Shown: positions 17,570 through 26,731 of the stretch, piece after piece | Position numbering within the stretch: position 1 is the stretch's first letter | Layout: each line of letters starts with the position of its first letter | Assembly: GCA_949300325.1 (NCBI GenBank) | Contig: CASGDQ010000024.1 | Coordinates: 62,001 to 126,000, forward strand | Source of the DNA: an uncultured Spirochaetales bacterium | GTDB taxonomy: Bacteria; Spirochaetota; Spirochaetia; Sphaerochaetales; Sphaerochaetaceae | Direction of reading: 5' to 3' | DNA length: 64,000 nt | Notes under the pieces: generated by a model | Seen by the model: only the letters and a program-made list of their open reading frames with translations | What the model was told of the DNA's origin: nothing | The model's database searches: none | Made by a program: the position numbers and the translations under genes

Positions 17570-18505
17570 ATGATAGAAGGAATCTTTGTCGAGGGGCTGA
17601 TATTCTCCATCATGGTTCTCGGCGTTCTCATCAGTTACAGGATACTCGATCTTGCAGATCTCACCTGTGACGGCTCTTTTGCTACAGGAGCTGCGGTTGC
17701 AACGATGTGCATAGTAAACGGGATCGGCATCACAGTTGGGCTGATTCTGGCTTTTTTGGTCGGAATTCTTTGTGGAATGGTGACCGCAGTGATACACACA
17801 AAGCTCAGGATCCCCGGATTGCTCGCAAGTATCTTGACAATGACGATGCTCTATTCAATCAATCTGAGAATTCTCGGCAACAAGGCAAATGTTCCGCTTT
17901 TAAAGGTCGATACGCTTTATAAGCTATTTCCCAGTGCATTTCCATTTGTCTCGTCTGCAATAGCAAGCCTGATAGGAACCATAATAATCGTTCTGGCTGT
18001 CAAGATTCTGATGGATGTGTTCTTCAGAACCGATCTTGGCCTTGCAATAGGAGCACTTGGCGGAAACGAGCAGATGGTCATCTCGCAGGGCATGAACCCT
18101 TCATTGCTGAAGCTGATCGGACTTGGAATATCCAACGGGCTGATATCCCTATCAGGCGGGCTTCTTGCCCAATACCAGGGCTTTGCTGACGCGAACCTTG
18201 GAACCGGAATGGTCGTCCAGGGGCTGGCAGCGATAATGATCGGAGAATTCCTATTTTCTTCCAATAGGATAAGCCTCATAACGCTCAGGGCGATCCTTGG
18301 AGCCATAATCTACAAGGGGCTTATGTTCTTCGGCAGAAAATACGGATATCTGATCGGAATCACGACAAACGATTTCAAGCTTCTTACAGGCATACTCGTC
18401 ATAATTTCCTTGGCAGTTGCAAAGGCCCGCTCCAGCGCAAGCGATGCAGGAGCGAAGAAGAAAGCGCTTGAAAGAACAAAGAGAAAGGGGGAAGAGAATG
18501 CTTGA
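17570..18505 (+). CDS. ABC transporter permease (TrpY-like)
   Basis: A 311-residue permease of the BPD_transp_2 family, with about nine hydrophobic segments. LGVLISYRILDLADLTCDGSF near the N-terminus and LGGNEQMVISQGMN mid-protein are typical of permeases paired with PF04392 binding proteins. The C-terminus is basic and cytoplasmic (KKKALERTKRKGEE). A GAGGGG site precedes the ATG. It overlaps the ATPase gene by 8 bases. Confidence 0.9.
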   Translation: MIEGIFVEGLIFSIMVLGVLISYRILDLADLTCDGSFATGAAVATMCIVNGIGITVGLILAFLVGILCGMVTAVIHTKLRIPGLLASILTMTMLYSINLRILGNKANVPLLKVDTLYKLFPSAFPFVSSAIASLIGTIIIVLAVKILMDVFFRTDLGLAIGALGGNEQMVISQGMNPSLLKLIGLGISNGLISLSGGLLAQYQGFADANLGTGMVVQGLAAIMIGEFLFSSNRISLITLRAILGAIIYKGLMFFGRKYGYLIGITTNDFKLLTGILVIISLAVAKARSSASDAGAKKKALERTKRKGEENA

Positions 18506-19289
18506 GATTAAGAATGTTACAAAGGTTTTCTTTCCTGGAACGATAAATGAGAAAGTAGCGCTTGAGGACATCAACCTCACCGTCAACGACGGTGATGTGG
18601 TATCCGTCATAGGCTCGAACGGAAGCGGGAAATCCACTCTTTTCAATATGATAGCTGGAACTTTTCCAGTAACAAGCGGGAATATAACCTTGAATAACAA
18701 GGACATCACACACGCTCCGGAATATAAGAGAGCATTCCACATTGGAAGGATTTTCCAGGATCCCACAAAAGGAACAAGCGCAAACATGTCGATCCAGGAT
18801 AATATGATCCTTGCCTATGCAAAAGGCATGAAGGGGCTCAAGATAAGCCTCAACAGCCAGAAAAAGGAGATGTTCAAGGAACTGCTTGCCCCTATCGGGC
18901 TTTCGGAAAGGCTTGAGGATAATGTAGGGCTTCTTTCAGGAGGACAGCGCCAGGCGCTCACTCTTCTGATGTCCATCCTCTCCCACCCTTCGCTGATGCT
19001 TTTGGATGAACATACTGCGGCTCTTGATCCTGTGAATGCAGAGATTGTGATGGATCTCACAAAGCATTATATCGAAAAGGAAAAATTGACCGCTATGATG
19101 GTCACCCACAACATGCAGTTCGCGATCGATTATGGCAACAGGCTCATAATGATGGACGAGGGGCACATCATCTTCGACATAAAGGAAGAAGAGAAGAAAA
19201 AGCTTACCGTGCAGACCTTGGTCGAGATGTTCAGAGACATCAGGAAAAAGGAATACACCTCAGACGAAGGGCTGCTCACAACAGATTGA
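18498..19289 (+). CDS. ABC transporter ATP-binding protein (TrpZ-like)
   Basis: A 263-residue single-domain ATPase completing the transporter. Walker A is GSNGSGKST (about residues 38-46), the signature is LSGGQRQALTLLM, Walker B is LMLLDEHTAALDP and the switch His is in MMVTHNM. The glutamate after Walker B is retained; the usual EPT reads EHT, as in this subfamily. The ATG at 18498 is chosen because MLEIKNVTKVF is the natural start and GGGGGAAG precedes it; an upstream ATG at 18417 would add 27 basic residues inside the permease gene. Confidence 0.92.
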   Translation: MLEIKNVTKVFFPGTINEKVALEDINLTVNDGDVVSVIGSNGSGKSTLFNMIAGTFPVTSGNITLNNKDITHAPEYKRAFHIGRIFQDPTKGTSANMSIQDNMILAYAKGMKGLKISLNSQKKEMFKELLAPIGLSERLEDNVGLLSGGQRQALTLLMSILSHPSLMLLDEHTAALDPVNAEIVMDLTKHYIEKEKLTAMMVTHNMQFAIDYGNRLIMMDEGHIIFDIKEEEKKKLTVQTLVEMFRDIRKKEYTSDEGLLTTD

Positions 19290-19307
19290 AAAAAGTATTC
19301 CAATTCC

Positions 19308-19335
19308 AGGCTGCCCTTCTGCGGCAGCCTTTTTT
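19308..19335 (+). terminator. Intrinsic terminator of the ABC transporter operon
   Basis: AGGCTGCC (19308-19315) pairs with GGCAGCCT (19323-19330), and six T follow. Confidence 0.9.
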
Positions 19336-19352
19336 ATGCACTGCGGCAATAT

Positions 19353-19382
19353 AAAACCCTTCCAATCCCAGACTGGAAGGGT
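19353..19382 (-). terminator. Intrinsic terminator of the lipoprotein/outer-membrane protein operon
   Basis: ACCCTTCC (19382-19375 on the minus strand) pairs with GGAAGGGT (19363-19356) with TTTT next. It faces the terminator at 19308-19335. Confidence 0.8.
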
Positions 19383-19404
19383 CATGCCATTATCCCAGAA
19401 AATG

Positions 19405-20691
19405 TTATCTATCGTAGCCGATATTGAATCTGATCGAGAAACCGTCAAGGCCGTAATCGCCGACAGTCTCACCGAACTCAAGCCAGTAGTATGCCAGATC
19501 GACTTTCAAAAGGAACAGGTCAAGCCCCGCACCGACGGACCAATACCCCTGATTAAGACCGCCTCTTACATCAAGAACGCTCAAAAGCCTGATTTCAGCA
19601 CCTGCTTTCACATGCTTCATGATGCTGCGCCCATCAAAGGAACCGGACTTTGCAAAGCCTACGATATCAACCATATCCACAGCAACAGTCGGGCTGAAAA
19701 GGCCGTTCTCCCATTTCCAGGAAAGGCCTGCATCAAGCTGCCAGGGAACCTCGATCTTGAAATCCTTTGCACCTGTTATGCTTTCACTCCATCCGGAAGT
19801 GAAGCTGTTGACGTTGTCAAAGACCCTCATGCGGTAAGAGCCGTTGAGGTTCCTTGCAACCGTGCTGATCCTGAATCCCGCAGGAAGATTGAGATTCACT
19901 CCTACATCGAAAGGAATTGCAAAGCCGGCTGCAAGAGGAAGCTGCTCCGTAAAATACTGCGCAGGATCGACAGAGGAATCGCTTCCAAACATATCCAAAG
20001 CGGTTTTCGCGCCAACTCCCGCAGTATAACCGAGATAACTGAATCTGACGGCTCCTCCGATATCTATTGAGAAAGAGGCTCCGAGATTGATCCTGAATCC
20101 AAGTCCGAGCGTGGCCGCCGCGTTCAATTCATCAAACAGCTGGGTGTCAAGGCCTCCGGTACTGCCTCCATAAGTATGTATGGTATCCCTTACCTGTACT
20201 CCAAGTCCGAAACCGCCTGCGGTGAAACCGACGGATGCGTCCAATGTGGCAAGCTTTCCGGCTCCTTTTTGGAAGGAGCGGAAGAAATTGGTCGCAGATC
20301 CAACCACCTGGTCCATGTTGCCGCTGTCCATTGCATTGATTATGTCATCGACAAGACTTGTGCCAGTATCCTCGTTAACCTTGAGCATCTCATACGGATG
20401 ATATACGGTGACAGCAACCGAAGGAAGGGAAAGCTGGAATTTCTTTGCTCCGAGATTTGCCGGATTGACGAAGAAGCTGTCGCTTCTGCCGCCCACAGCA
20501 AGCTGCGCGCCTCCCATGCCGAGGGCTCTTACGTTGGTCGGCATATAGGAAGTCAGCAGCCCGTCATACATGGCATCCACCCCGGGCTGTCCCAAGCTGA
20601 TCGGAGAAGAGGATGCATCCTCTGCGGCATAAACACCGGAAAGGACCGATAAGAAAATCATCATTATTATTATCAGTTTATTGAATCTCAT
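19405..20691 (-). CDS. Outer-membrane beta-barrel protein, PorV/UPF0164-like
   Basis: A 428-residue exported protein with a signal peptide ending SGVYAAED. The mature N-terminus has VRALGMGGAQLAVGGRSDSFFVNPANLG, the hallmark of the FadL/PorV and UPF0164 families, which are outer-membrane barrels common in treponemes. Alternating hydrophobic strands continue to a C-terminal FNIGYDR. The ATG at 20691 is preferred: GGAG lies 9 bases upstream, whereas the ATG at 20700 has none at a useful distance. It overlaps the upstream lipoprotein gene by 14 bases, so the two are coupled. Confidence 0.82.
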   Translation of the reverse strand: MRFNKLIIIMMIFLSVLSGVYAAEDASSSPISLGQPGVDAMYDGLLTSYMPTNVRALGMGGAQLAVGGRSDSFFVNPANLGAKKFQLSLPSVAVTVYHPYEMLKVNEDTGTSLVDDIINAMDSGNMDQVVGSATNFFRSFQKGAGKLATLDASVGFTAGGFGLGVQVRDTIHTYGGSTGGLDTQLFDELNAAATLGLGFRINLGASFSIDIGGAVRFSYLGYTAGVGAKTALDMFGSDSSVDPAQYFTEQLPLAAGFAIPFDVGVNLNLPAGFRISTVARNLNGSYRMRVFDNVNSFTSGWSESITGAKDFKIEVPWQLDAGLSWKWENGLFSPTVAVDMVDIVGFAKSGSFDGRSIMKHVKAGAEIRLLSVLDVRGGLNQGYWSVGAGLDLFLLKVDLAYYWLEFGETVGDYGLDGFSIRFNIGYDR

Positions 20692-22093
20692 TTCTGTCAT
20701 CTCCTAACCATGCGATGATTTCATCGATATTGCCTTCCAAATCAAAACCGGAAAAGCTATCCAAGCTTACATATTTCGTCATAATCTTGAAAGTGTTCAA
20801 AGCACTTATCATGCCTGAAGCATGGCCTCTAAGAAAAGCTTCATCATCAGCATCAGGAGCATATTTCTCCAGATTCCAGCTCTCAGGATATTTCAGAACA
20901 GCAGGCTTGGAGCTGTCCTTAAGCCAATCATTTGCAGAGACAAACTCCTTTAAGACGGTTTGAATGTCGCCTTCCTTATAATCGGCATTGATTATTCCCT
21001 TCAGTTTTTCAACAAGTGTTCCATAGGGTTCTTCTGCAGACTTCATAGCCTCAAACATCTTATCCACTTCCGTTATTACAGAAGCAAGAGCATAGTTGAT
21101 GAGCCCTTCATAAGAAGCAAGCTCACTCAAGGCTTTTTTACCGATGTCCCCTGCTTCTTCGCTGGAGGCTAGGCTGACAAGAGTCTCGTATGTCGATTTA
21201 TGGAATGAGAGGGCGGAAATGAAACTGTCATAATTCTTGGCATCAATCATCGGCCTTATCATCTGATACGCCATGCGGCAATACTTTGCGGCATCAGCAT
21301 CCAACTCCATCTCCTGAGTAAAATCCTCCAATGCCCTCGCATTGCCATCCTTTCCATTCATGCCCGACATCAGCTGGCTGACTATTGCGCCAAGGTCGAT
21401 GTTGAAGCTGCTTGCTGGAGAAATGGTCTCAGCGACGATCACAAGCTGGTTCGCCTCACTGATAAGCTTATCGATAGTGAAATCATTGCCATTTATGCTT
21501 TCTGAAACAGTCTGCACAAAGCTCTGCACCATCTGGACGAGAACGACATCGGCCTTTGTAACCGTAGAAGAATCAGCTATCGAGGCAAGGCCTTCAGAAA
21601 TCTGGCTGACTGCCTCAGGAATAGCCTTTTTATTTTCGTCCAATACCTTATCTATAGCCTTTTGATAAAGCTTCGCGGTCCCTTTCACGGCAGCTTTTGT
21701 TTTTTCATCGGTCTCCTCTTTCGCCATCTCGGTCTGCAGCTTTGCGGTTGATTCCGAATTCTTTCTTGCATCTGTTATGCTTGATACGATAGCTTTCTTC
21801 TTTTCAGGGGAAACAGACTCTATTATGGAAGTGATCTCACCTTCGTCAACATCGACTTTGATATTTCCGGCGACAGTCACAGTCCCATCGTCATTGATTT
21901 CAGGCTCTGCGATGCTGGACTCATCCACCTTCGAAGACTCTACAGCATTATCGACACTGCTTGTATCGGAGCCCATCACGTTACCGCTCATGGAGCCCAT
22001 GAGATCGGCAAATTTAGCTCTCATGTCAGCTTCACAGGAAGTGAAGAAAACAAGAGATAGAGCCATAAGAAGCAAAATAAAAAATTTCTTCAT
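20678..22093 (-). CDS. Putative lipoprotein (471 aa), helical
   Basis: A lipoprotein by its signal, MKKFFILLLMALSLVFFTSC, with the acylated Cys at residue 20. The rest is mostly helical and rich in K, E, D, S and A, with no recognised domain. One segment reads VTVAGNIKVDVDEGEITSI. The gene overlaps the next one (a PorV-like barrel), so it may encode its periplasmic partner or assembly factor. GGAG precedes the ATG by 7 bases and a promoter lies upstream. It is probably spirochaete-specific. Confidence 0.78.
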   Translation of the reverse strand: MKKFFILLLMALSLVFFTSCEADMRAKFADLMGSMSGNVMGSDTSSVDNAVESSKVDESSIAEPEINDDGTVTVAGNIKVDVDEGEITSIIESVSPEKKKAIVSSITDARKNSESTAKLQTEMAKEETDEKTKAAVKGTAKLYQKAIDKVLDENKKAIPEAVSQISEGLASIADSSTVTKADVVLVQMVQSFVQTVSESINGNDFTIDKLISEANQLVIVAETISPASSFNIDLGAIVSQLMSGMNGKDGNARALEDFTQEMELDADAAKYCRMAYQMIRPMIDAKNYDSFISALSFHKSTYETLVSLASSEEAGDIGKKALSELASYEGLINYALASVITEVDKMFEAMKSAEEPYGTLVEKLKGIINADYKEGDIQTVLKEFVSANDWLKDSSKPAVLKYPESWNLEKYAPDADDEAFLRGHASGMISALNTFKIMTKYVSLDSFSGFDLEGNIDEIIAWLGDDRNEIQ

Positions 22094-22114
22094 ATTTTCT
22101 CCATACCGCCGTTA

Positions 22115-22143
22115 ATTATGCTGTAAAGAAATAAAGTTGTAAA
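22115..22143 (-). promoter_or_regulatory. Promoter of the lipoprotein/outer-membrane protein operon
   Basis: TTTACA (22143-22138), a 17-base spacer and CATAAT (22120-22115). The start site would be near 22108, leaving a leader of about 15 bases with GGAG. Confidence 0.55.
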
Positions 22144-22241
22144 CATTGCAATCCGTCGGATTTTGAAAATAAAATGGTATATTATTTCATTTTTTAGAAA
22201 ACAAATGTTTATTTGAAGGAAAATATCATTTTGTCAAATAG

Positions 22242-22270
22242 TTTACAAATTCCTTTTTATGTAATAATAC
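22242..22270 (+). promoter_or_regulatory. Promoter of the MATE gene, leaderless arrangement
   Basis: TTTACA (22242-22247), a 17-base spacer and TAATAC (22265-22270); the ATG at 22279 follows after 8 bases with no Shine-Dalgarno. Confidence 0.6.
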
Positions 22271-22278
22271 TTAGAGCC

Positions 22279-23637
22279 ATGCCGGCAAACAACATCGAAA
22301 AGAACTCTTTAATGTTTTCAAACAGATACCTGGCAGCATTGATAATCCCACTGCTGATAGAAACGCTTTTGAATGTCACAATAGGGATGATGGATACGAT
22401 AATGGTATCCACCGCGGGGGAAGCGAGCGTATCGGGGGTGTCTCTTGTCGACAGCCTTGCAAATTTGTTCGTATTCCTTTTTTCGGCATTCGCAACGGGA
22501 GGTGCGGTAGTTGCATCGCAATACCTTGGAAGAAAGGACGAAGCGAATGCATCAAGATCTGCAAAGCAGCTGATATACATTTCGCTCTCCTTTGCCTTTT
22601 TGATTGCAGTATTTTTGATACTCTTCCGGGTACCGGTCATGAAGCTCGTCTATGGGACGATCGAAAACGATGTCGAGACAGCGGCTCTCAGATACCTTAC
22701 TCCCATTGCAATCTCATTTCCGTTTCTCGCCATAACAAACAGCGCCAACGCAATCTGCCGCAGCATGGGAAAAAGCCGGATAACCATGACAGTTTCCCTT
22801 GTTATGAACATCATAAACGTCTCCGGAAACGCAATTCTGATCTACGGATTTGATATGGGGTCTCTTGGAGCGGGACTTGCAAGCCTCGCCTCAAGGATCG
22901 CAGCCTCTGTCATAATGCTTGTTGTCATAAGCAGGAAAGACCAGCAGATAAGGGTGGACAACATCTTCAAAATCGAGATCAGGACAGATATGATCAAGCG
23001 CATCCTGCGCATCGCGCTTCCATCGGGAATCGAGAACTGCATATTCCACATAGGAAAGATCCTCGTATCCTCCACCATCGCTTCCTTCGGCACTGCAAGC
23101 ATAGCGGCAAACGCAGTGTTCAACAGCCTTGGAACCTTTGCAAACATCCCAGGGACTGCAATCGGAATGGCAGCAGTGACGGTTGTCGGGCAATGCTGCG
23201 GAGCGAAAAAATTCGATCAGGCGGTCTACTATGCAAAGCGTCTTTTGCTCCTGACTTACCTTCTTATGGGAGCAACCTGCCTTTTCATCTATATCTCCAC
23301 CCCGTTCTTGGGAAGCTTGTATAATCTTTCGGATGCGGCCTATGCAATGGCTGTAAGCTACACAAGGCTGGATTTGATCCAGACAATAATCTTCTGGCCT
23401 CTGGCGTTCACCATCCCGAATTTCTTAAGGGCAAGCGGCGATGTGAAGTATACGATGATAGTATCCATCTGCTCCATGTGGGCCTTCCGCGTACTGAGCG
23501 CAAAAATCCTAGGTGTCTATTTCGGGCTCGGGCTGCTCGGGGTCTGCTGGGCTATGTTCATAGACTGGTATTGCAGAGGAGCCTTCTTCCTCTTTAGATT
23601 CCTTAAAGGAAAATGGAAGGAGAAAACAGTCATATAA
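22279..23637 (+). CDS. MATE-family multidrug/metabolite exporter
   Basis: A 452-residue inner-membrane protein with twelve hydrophobic helices in two homologous halves. Visible family features are LLIETLLNVTIGMMDTIMVSTAGEASVSGVS (N half), ATGGAVVASQYLGRKD, and in the C half FGTASIAANAVFNSLGTFANIPGTAIGMAAVTVVGQCCGAKK. MATE proteins export cationic drugs or metabolites by Na+ or H+ antiport. The ATG at 22279 is chosen because it lies just after a promoter; a TTG at 22213 would be upstream of that promoter. The stop overlaps the rsfS terminator. Confidence 0.9.
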   Translation: MPANNIEKNSLMFSNRYLAALIIPLLIETLLNVTIGMMDTIMVSTAGEASVSGVSLVDSLANLFVFLFSAFATGGAVVASQYLGRKDEANASRSAKQLIYISLSFAFLIAVFLILFRVPVMKLVYGTIENDVETAALRYLTPIAISFPFLAITNSANAICRSMGKSRITMTVSLVMNIINVSGNAILIYGFDMGSLGAGLASLASRIAASVIMLVVISRKDQQIRVDNIFKIEIRTDMIKRILRIALPSGIENCIFHIGKILVSSTIASFGTASIAANAVFNSLGTFANIPGTAIGMAAVTVVGQCCGAKKFDQAVYYAKRLLLLTYLLMGATCLFIYISTPFLGSLYNLSDAAYAMAVSYTRLDLIQTIIFWPLAFTIPNFLRASGDVKYTMIVSICSMWAFRVLSAKILGVYFGLGLLGVCWAMFIDWYCRGAFFLFRFLKGKWKEKTVI

Positions 23638-23660
23638 AAAGGCGTCCCGCTCGGAACGCC
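23636..23660 (-). terminator. Intrinsic terminator of the rplU-rsfS operon
   Basis: On the minus strand GGCGTTCC (23660-23653) pairs with GGGACGCC (23648-23641), one pair being G-U, then five T. The T-run overlaps the MATE stop codon. Confidence 0.8.
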
Positions 23661-23666
23661 CTTAAC

Positions 23667-24008
23667 TCAAAGCTCCTCTGTCTTCTTCCAAAGCTTTTCA
23701 AGATTATAAAAATCCCTGAGCTCAGCGGACATCAGATGCACAACGATATCCCCGCAATCAACGAGCTCCCACCCGTCATCTCCCGGCGTCTTATGCCTGT
23801 TCGAGACTTCCAGGCCCAATTGCTTGAGCAGGCCCCACATCTGATGTGCCACACCCTTCAGATGGGCTACGGAAGAAACCGTTCCGACCACGAAACAGTC
23901 CGTCCAGGAACAATCGGGAGTAAGGTCCATGACCACCACATCCTTGACCTTATGCTCCTCAAGATACTCTTTGATCTTTTGTGCTTTCTCTTCTATTTCT
24001 TTTCTCAT
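23667..24008 (-). CDS. rsfS: Ribosomal silencing factor RsfS
   Basis: A 113-residue protein of the RsfS/YbeB/Iojap family, which binds L14 on the large subunit and blocks subunit joining when nutrients are short. Diagnostic positions are SWTDCFVVGTVSSVAHLKGVA, then DGWELVDCGDIVVHLMSAELRDFYNLEKLW. The length is normal. It is the last gene of the rplU operon, where rsfS is often found near nadD. Confidence 0.95.
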   Translation of the reverse strand: MRKEIEEKAQKIKEYLEEHKVKDVVVMDLTPDCSWTDCFVVGTVSSVAHLKGVAHQMWGLLKQLGLEVSNRHKTPGDDGWELVDCGDIVVHLMSAELRDFYNLEKLWKKTEEL

Positions 24009-24012
24009 TTTT

Positions 24013-24555
24013 CTACCTCAATATCTGGTCGGTCCAAAGATTGACAAAATCGACACAATCCTCCCATGAAGAATTTTTCGAGAGAACCACTTCAAGGGAA
24101 TACTCGGCGACACGGTCCCTGTTTGAGAGCAGTTTCGACAGGGTCTTGTCATCAAAAGAACCGGAAAGTCCGTTTATAGTATTAAGAAATCCGGTTTTGC
24201 GCAAGTCTCCACCGAATCTCTTCAAAGCCTCCAGTATGCTGGAAGAATCCGTCTCATAGCATAGAAGCTCCAAAAGCTTCATGCGGTATTCATAGCTCTG
24301 CTCATCCACCTCGACAAAGCTTCCTTGCCCAAAAAGCTCGAAAAGGAGAGCATCGTCAGTCAAGCCGGAAATCATCTGCAGATGGTCCATCATCTCTTCC
24401 CCGATCTCCACATATATTCCGCTGGAATGGGAGAACATGTATACAGAGGCCTCCTTGCCGCTTGAAAGGATCATAACCTCCCGGGAGCCGGAACAGGAGG
24501 AAAAAAGAAGAAGGAAAAAAACGGTGCAAGCCAAAAGCAAAGACCTAATTCTCAA
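24013..24555 (-). CDS. Small putative lipoprotein (about 180 aa)
   Basis: A short N-terminus (RIRSLLLACTVFFLLLFSSC) gives a lipoprotein signal with Cys near residue 21. The remainder is acidic and helical, with no recognised domain. In this position between yqeK and rsfS many bacteria carry a LytR/CpsA/Psr gene, but this is unrelated. No ATG fits: a TTG at 24555 lies 9 bases after GAGG and is preferred, while a GTG at 24564 sits directly on that site. It overlaps the yqeK end by 11 bases. Confidence 0.7.
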   Translation of the reverse strand: MRIRSLLLACTVFFLLLFSSCSGSREVMILSSGKEASVYMFSHSSGIYVEIGEEMMDHLQMISGLTDDALLFELFGQGSFVEVDEQSYEYRMKLLELLCYETDSSSILEALKRFGGDLRKTGFLNTINGLSGSFDDKTLSKLLSNRDRVAEYSLEVVLSKNSSWEDCVDFVNLWTDQILR

Positions 24556-25123
24556 ATCGTCCACCCTCTTTCAAATAAGCATATAGCTCGTCGGTAATAC
24601 CTGCGCTGGTCTTATCGGTGGTTCTGAAGTACTCGTACTGCATTTCCAATATATATGATACCATCGCTTCAAAAGAAGGCATGGAAAAGATTTTGCGGCG
24701 CTCTCCGTCATCAAGATGTTTTCTTCCAGGCTCGGCATAATCCGCAATATACACCGCAGCCCCCAGCATTCCCATATCCTTGGAGCCGAGGGTGTGCCAC
24801 CGTACAGCCTTAAGATACGAATCTGGAACAGGCCCGACAATCTCTCTCATATGGAATGCTGCTATCGGAGCATGGAGCAGGACAGGAGATTCCATCTCTT
24901 CGGGAACTGTCGGTATAGAATGCTTATTTACTTCTGAAACGGCAGCATCAGGTGCTATATATCTGAAATAATCGTGATATATACCGCATATCCGGCCGGA
25001 TTCGGGATCAAGACCAGCTTTCTCAAGCAGCATGGCAGAAGTTTCCGCCACTCCTATTGAATGTTCGAGCCGGCTTGGCTTCATATTCTTTCCAACCAGC
25101 TTTTCAAGCTTTGTATAGTCCAT
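24545..25123 (-). CDS. yqeK: YqeK-like HD-domain hydrolase (Ap4A hydrolase family)
   Basis: A 192-residue HD-superfamily protein. YqeK enzymes cleave diadenosine tetraphosphate symmetrically to two ADP. Metal-binding elements are RLEHSIGVAETSAMLLEKAGLD, ICGIYHDYFRY (HD pair) and LLHAPIAAF, followed by VRWHTLGSKDMGMLGAAVYIADYAEPGR. Its placement next to nadD is the usual one. The ATG at 25123 is inside the last codons of nadD (20-base overlap), with AAGGA close upstream. Confidence 0.9.
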   Translation of the reverse strand: MDYTKLEKLVGKNMKPSRLEHSIGVAETSAMLLEKAGLDPESGRICGIYHDYFRYIAPDAAVSEVNKHSIPTVPEEMESPVLLHAPIAAFHMREIVGPVPDSYLKAVRWHTLGSKDMGMLGAAVYIADYAEPGRKHLDDGERRKIFSMPSFEAMVSYILEMQYEYFRTTDKTSAGITDELYAYLKEGGRFEN

Positions 25124-25688
25124 GATCCTTTGCATACGCATAAACCCTTTTTGAAAGCATCCCCTCATCCCCTGCCCTGGCCTTTGTGCTCGAGGCGGGA
25201 AAAACAGGTGCATCGACAAATATTATTTCAGCTCCCTGAGCACTCCGCCTTACTCCATCCCTCGGAAAGCAGATGAAGATGACATGTTCTTTCAAATAAT
25301 CGAAATCGTGCCATTTATCCAGTTTTTCCAAAATGTCATCGCCGATGAGAAAGAAGAGCTTTCCATCCACTCCGTAATCAGGAAGAAGAGCGCGTACAGT
25401 ATCAGAAGAATAGGATATGCCTCCCCTGTCTCCCTCGATCGTGCTGACAGTCAAAGCCAGATTATCTGCAGGATATATCTCTTTGAAATCCTCGATTGCG
25501 AGACGCGCCATCTCCACACGCTGAAAAAAAGAGGCGGGATTGGAATTCTGCTTGAAATTGGAAATAAGGGCAGGAATCAATATCACATGGCCTATATCCG
25601 TCCTTTCAGCAACCTCGTGCAGAAGATGCAGATGGCCCAAATGTATCGGATCGAACGATCCGCCGAACACTGCGGTCTTACACTTCAT
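25104..25688 (-). CDS. nadD: Nicotinate-nucleotide adenylyltransferase
   Basis: A 194-residue nucleotidyltransferase that makes deamido-NAD from nicotinate mononucleotide and ATP. It starts MKCKTAVFGGSFDPIHLGHLHLL, the (H/T)xGH signature. FFLIGDDILEKLDKWHDFDYL is typical of NadD, and the C-terminal ISSTxIR motif appears as ASSTKARAG. The ATG at 25688 lies within the end of obgE (11-base overlap) with AGGG close by. Confidence 0.94.
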   Translation of the reverse strand: MKCKTAVFGGSFDPIHLGHLHLLHEVAERTDIGHVILIPALISNFKQNSNPASFFQRVEMARLAIEDFKEIYPADNLALTVSTIEGDRGGISYSSDTVRALLPDYGVDGKLFFLIGDDILEKLDKWHDFDYLKEHVIFICFPRDGVRRSAQGAEIIFVDAPVFPASSTKARAGDEGMLSKRVYAYAKDHGLYKA

Positions 25689-26727
25689 CCCTGTAGTGGG
25701 CATCTGTATCCATCCTAGAAGTGAATCCGCCGCCGATATCTGATGAATCGAAGCTGACAAGATGCATGAAAGCCCTTTTGATATCATCAAGCAGCTCGTC
25801 CATATAAATGGACAGAGGAAGTACGGTCATCTCGGGATATTTGGCTTTGATCTGCTCAAAGCGCTCCTTAGAGCCCTCCTCATCCATCTTAGTGCAGATG
25901 AGAAGACTGTTTTTCCCCGCAAGCTCGGCAGAATACTCTGTCAGTTCCTTCTTAAGAATATCAAAAGCATCGAGAAAATTGTCATCGCTTACATCAACAA
26001 GATAGGCAAGCCCCTTCGTGCGTGAAATATGCCTGAGGAATTTGAAGCCCATCCCGCTGCCGGTGCTTGCACCCTCTATGATTCCGGGAATATCGGCAAG
26101 AACAAGATCCTGATCGGCATAGCGCATGACCCCTAGCTGAGGGATTTTTGTTGTGAAAGGATAACCAGCAACCTTGCTGCGCGCGTTTGTGAGCAAATTG
26201 AGAAGAGAGGATTTGCCAGCATTCGGAAAGCCTACGAAACCGATATCCGCAATTATCTGAAGCTCTACACCGATCCTCATCTCCCTGCCCTTCTCTCCGG
26301 GCTGGGCAAATTTGGGACTCTGTCTGACAGCGGTGCGGAAATGCCAGTTGCCAAGTCCTCCGCGGCCTCCTGTCAAAAAAACATATCTGTCAAGTCCGGT
26401 AAGGTCCTTGAGCACCTCTCCCGTCTCAGCGTCCTTTATGACTGTTCCGGGAGGAACGGGAATCTCGACATCCTTGCCATCGCGGCCAAAGCATCTGTCG
26501 CCCTGCCCGTTTCGTCCATTTTCAGCACGATAGACCCTGACCATCTTGAGATGGCCAAGGGTCCTGAGATTTTCTCTGACGACGAATACGACATCACCGC
26601 CCCGTCCGCCATCACCGCCGTCGGGGCCGCCTTTCGGTACGAATTTCTCACGGCGGAAGGACACACATCCAGCTCCGCCGTCTCCGCTCGCGACATCTAT
26701 GTAGGTTTCGTCAGAAAAGCCAAACAT
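25678..26727 (-). CDS. obgE: Obg GTPase
   Basis: A 349-residue ribosome-associated GTPase for large-subunit assembly. The glycine-rich Obg domain (about 1-160) is clear: DVASGDGGAGCVSFRREK and GGPDGGDGGRGGDV. The G domain follows with G1 GFPNAGKSS, G3 DIPG and G4 as CTKMD instead of NKxD-type. It ends soon after the G domain, as in short Obg forms. It starts 4 bases after rpmA with no strong ribosome site, so it depends on coupling. Confidence 0.95.
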   Translation of the reverse strand: MFGFSDETYIDVASGDGGAGCVSFRREKFVPKGGPDGGDGGRGGDVVFVVRENLRTLGHLKMVRVYRAENGRNGQGDRCFGRDGKDVEIPVPPGTVIKDAETGEVLKDLTGLDRYVFLTGGRGGLGNWHFRTAVRQSPKFAQPGEKGREMRIGVELQIIADIGFVGFPNAGKSSLLNLLTNARSKVAGYPFTTKIPQLGVMRYADQDLVLADIPGIIEGASTGSGMGFKFLRHISRTKGLAYLVDVSDDNFLDAFDILKKELTEYSAELAGKNSLLICTKMDEEGSKERFEQIKAKYPEMTVLPLSIYMDELLDDIKRAFMHLVSFDSSDIGGGFTSRMDTDAHYRDEV

Positions 26728-26731
26728 TCAG

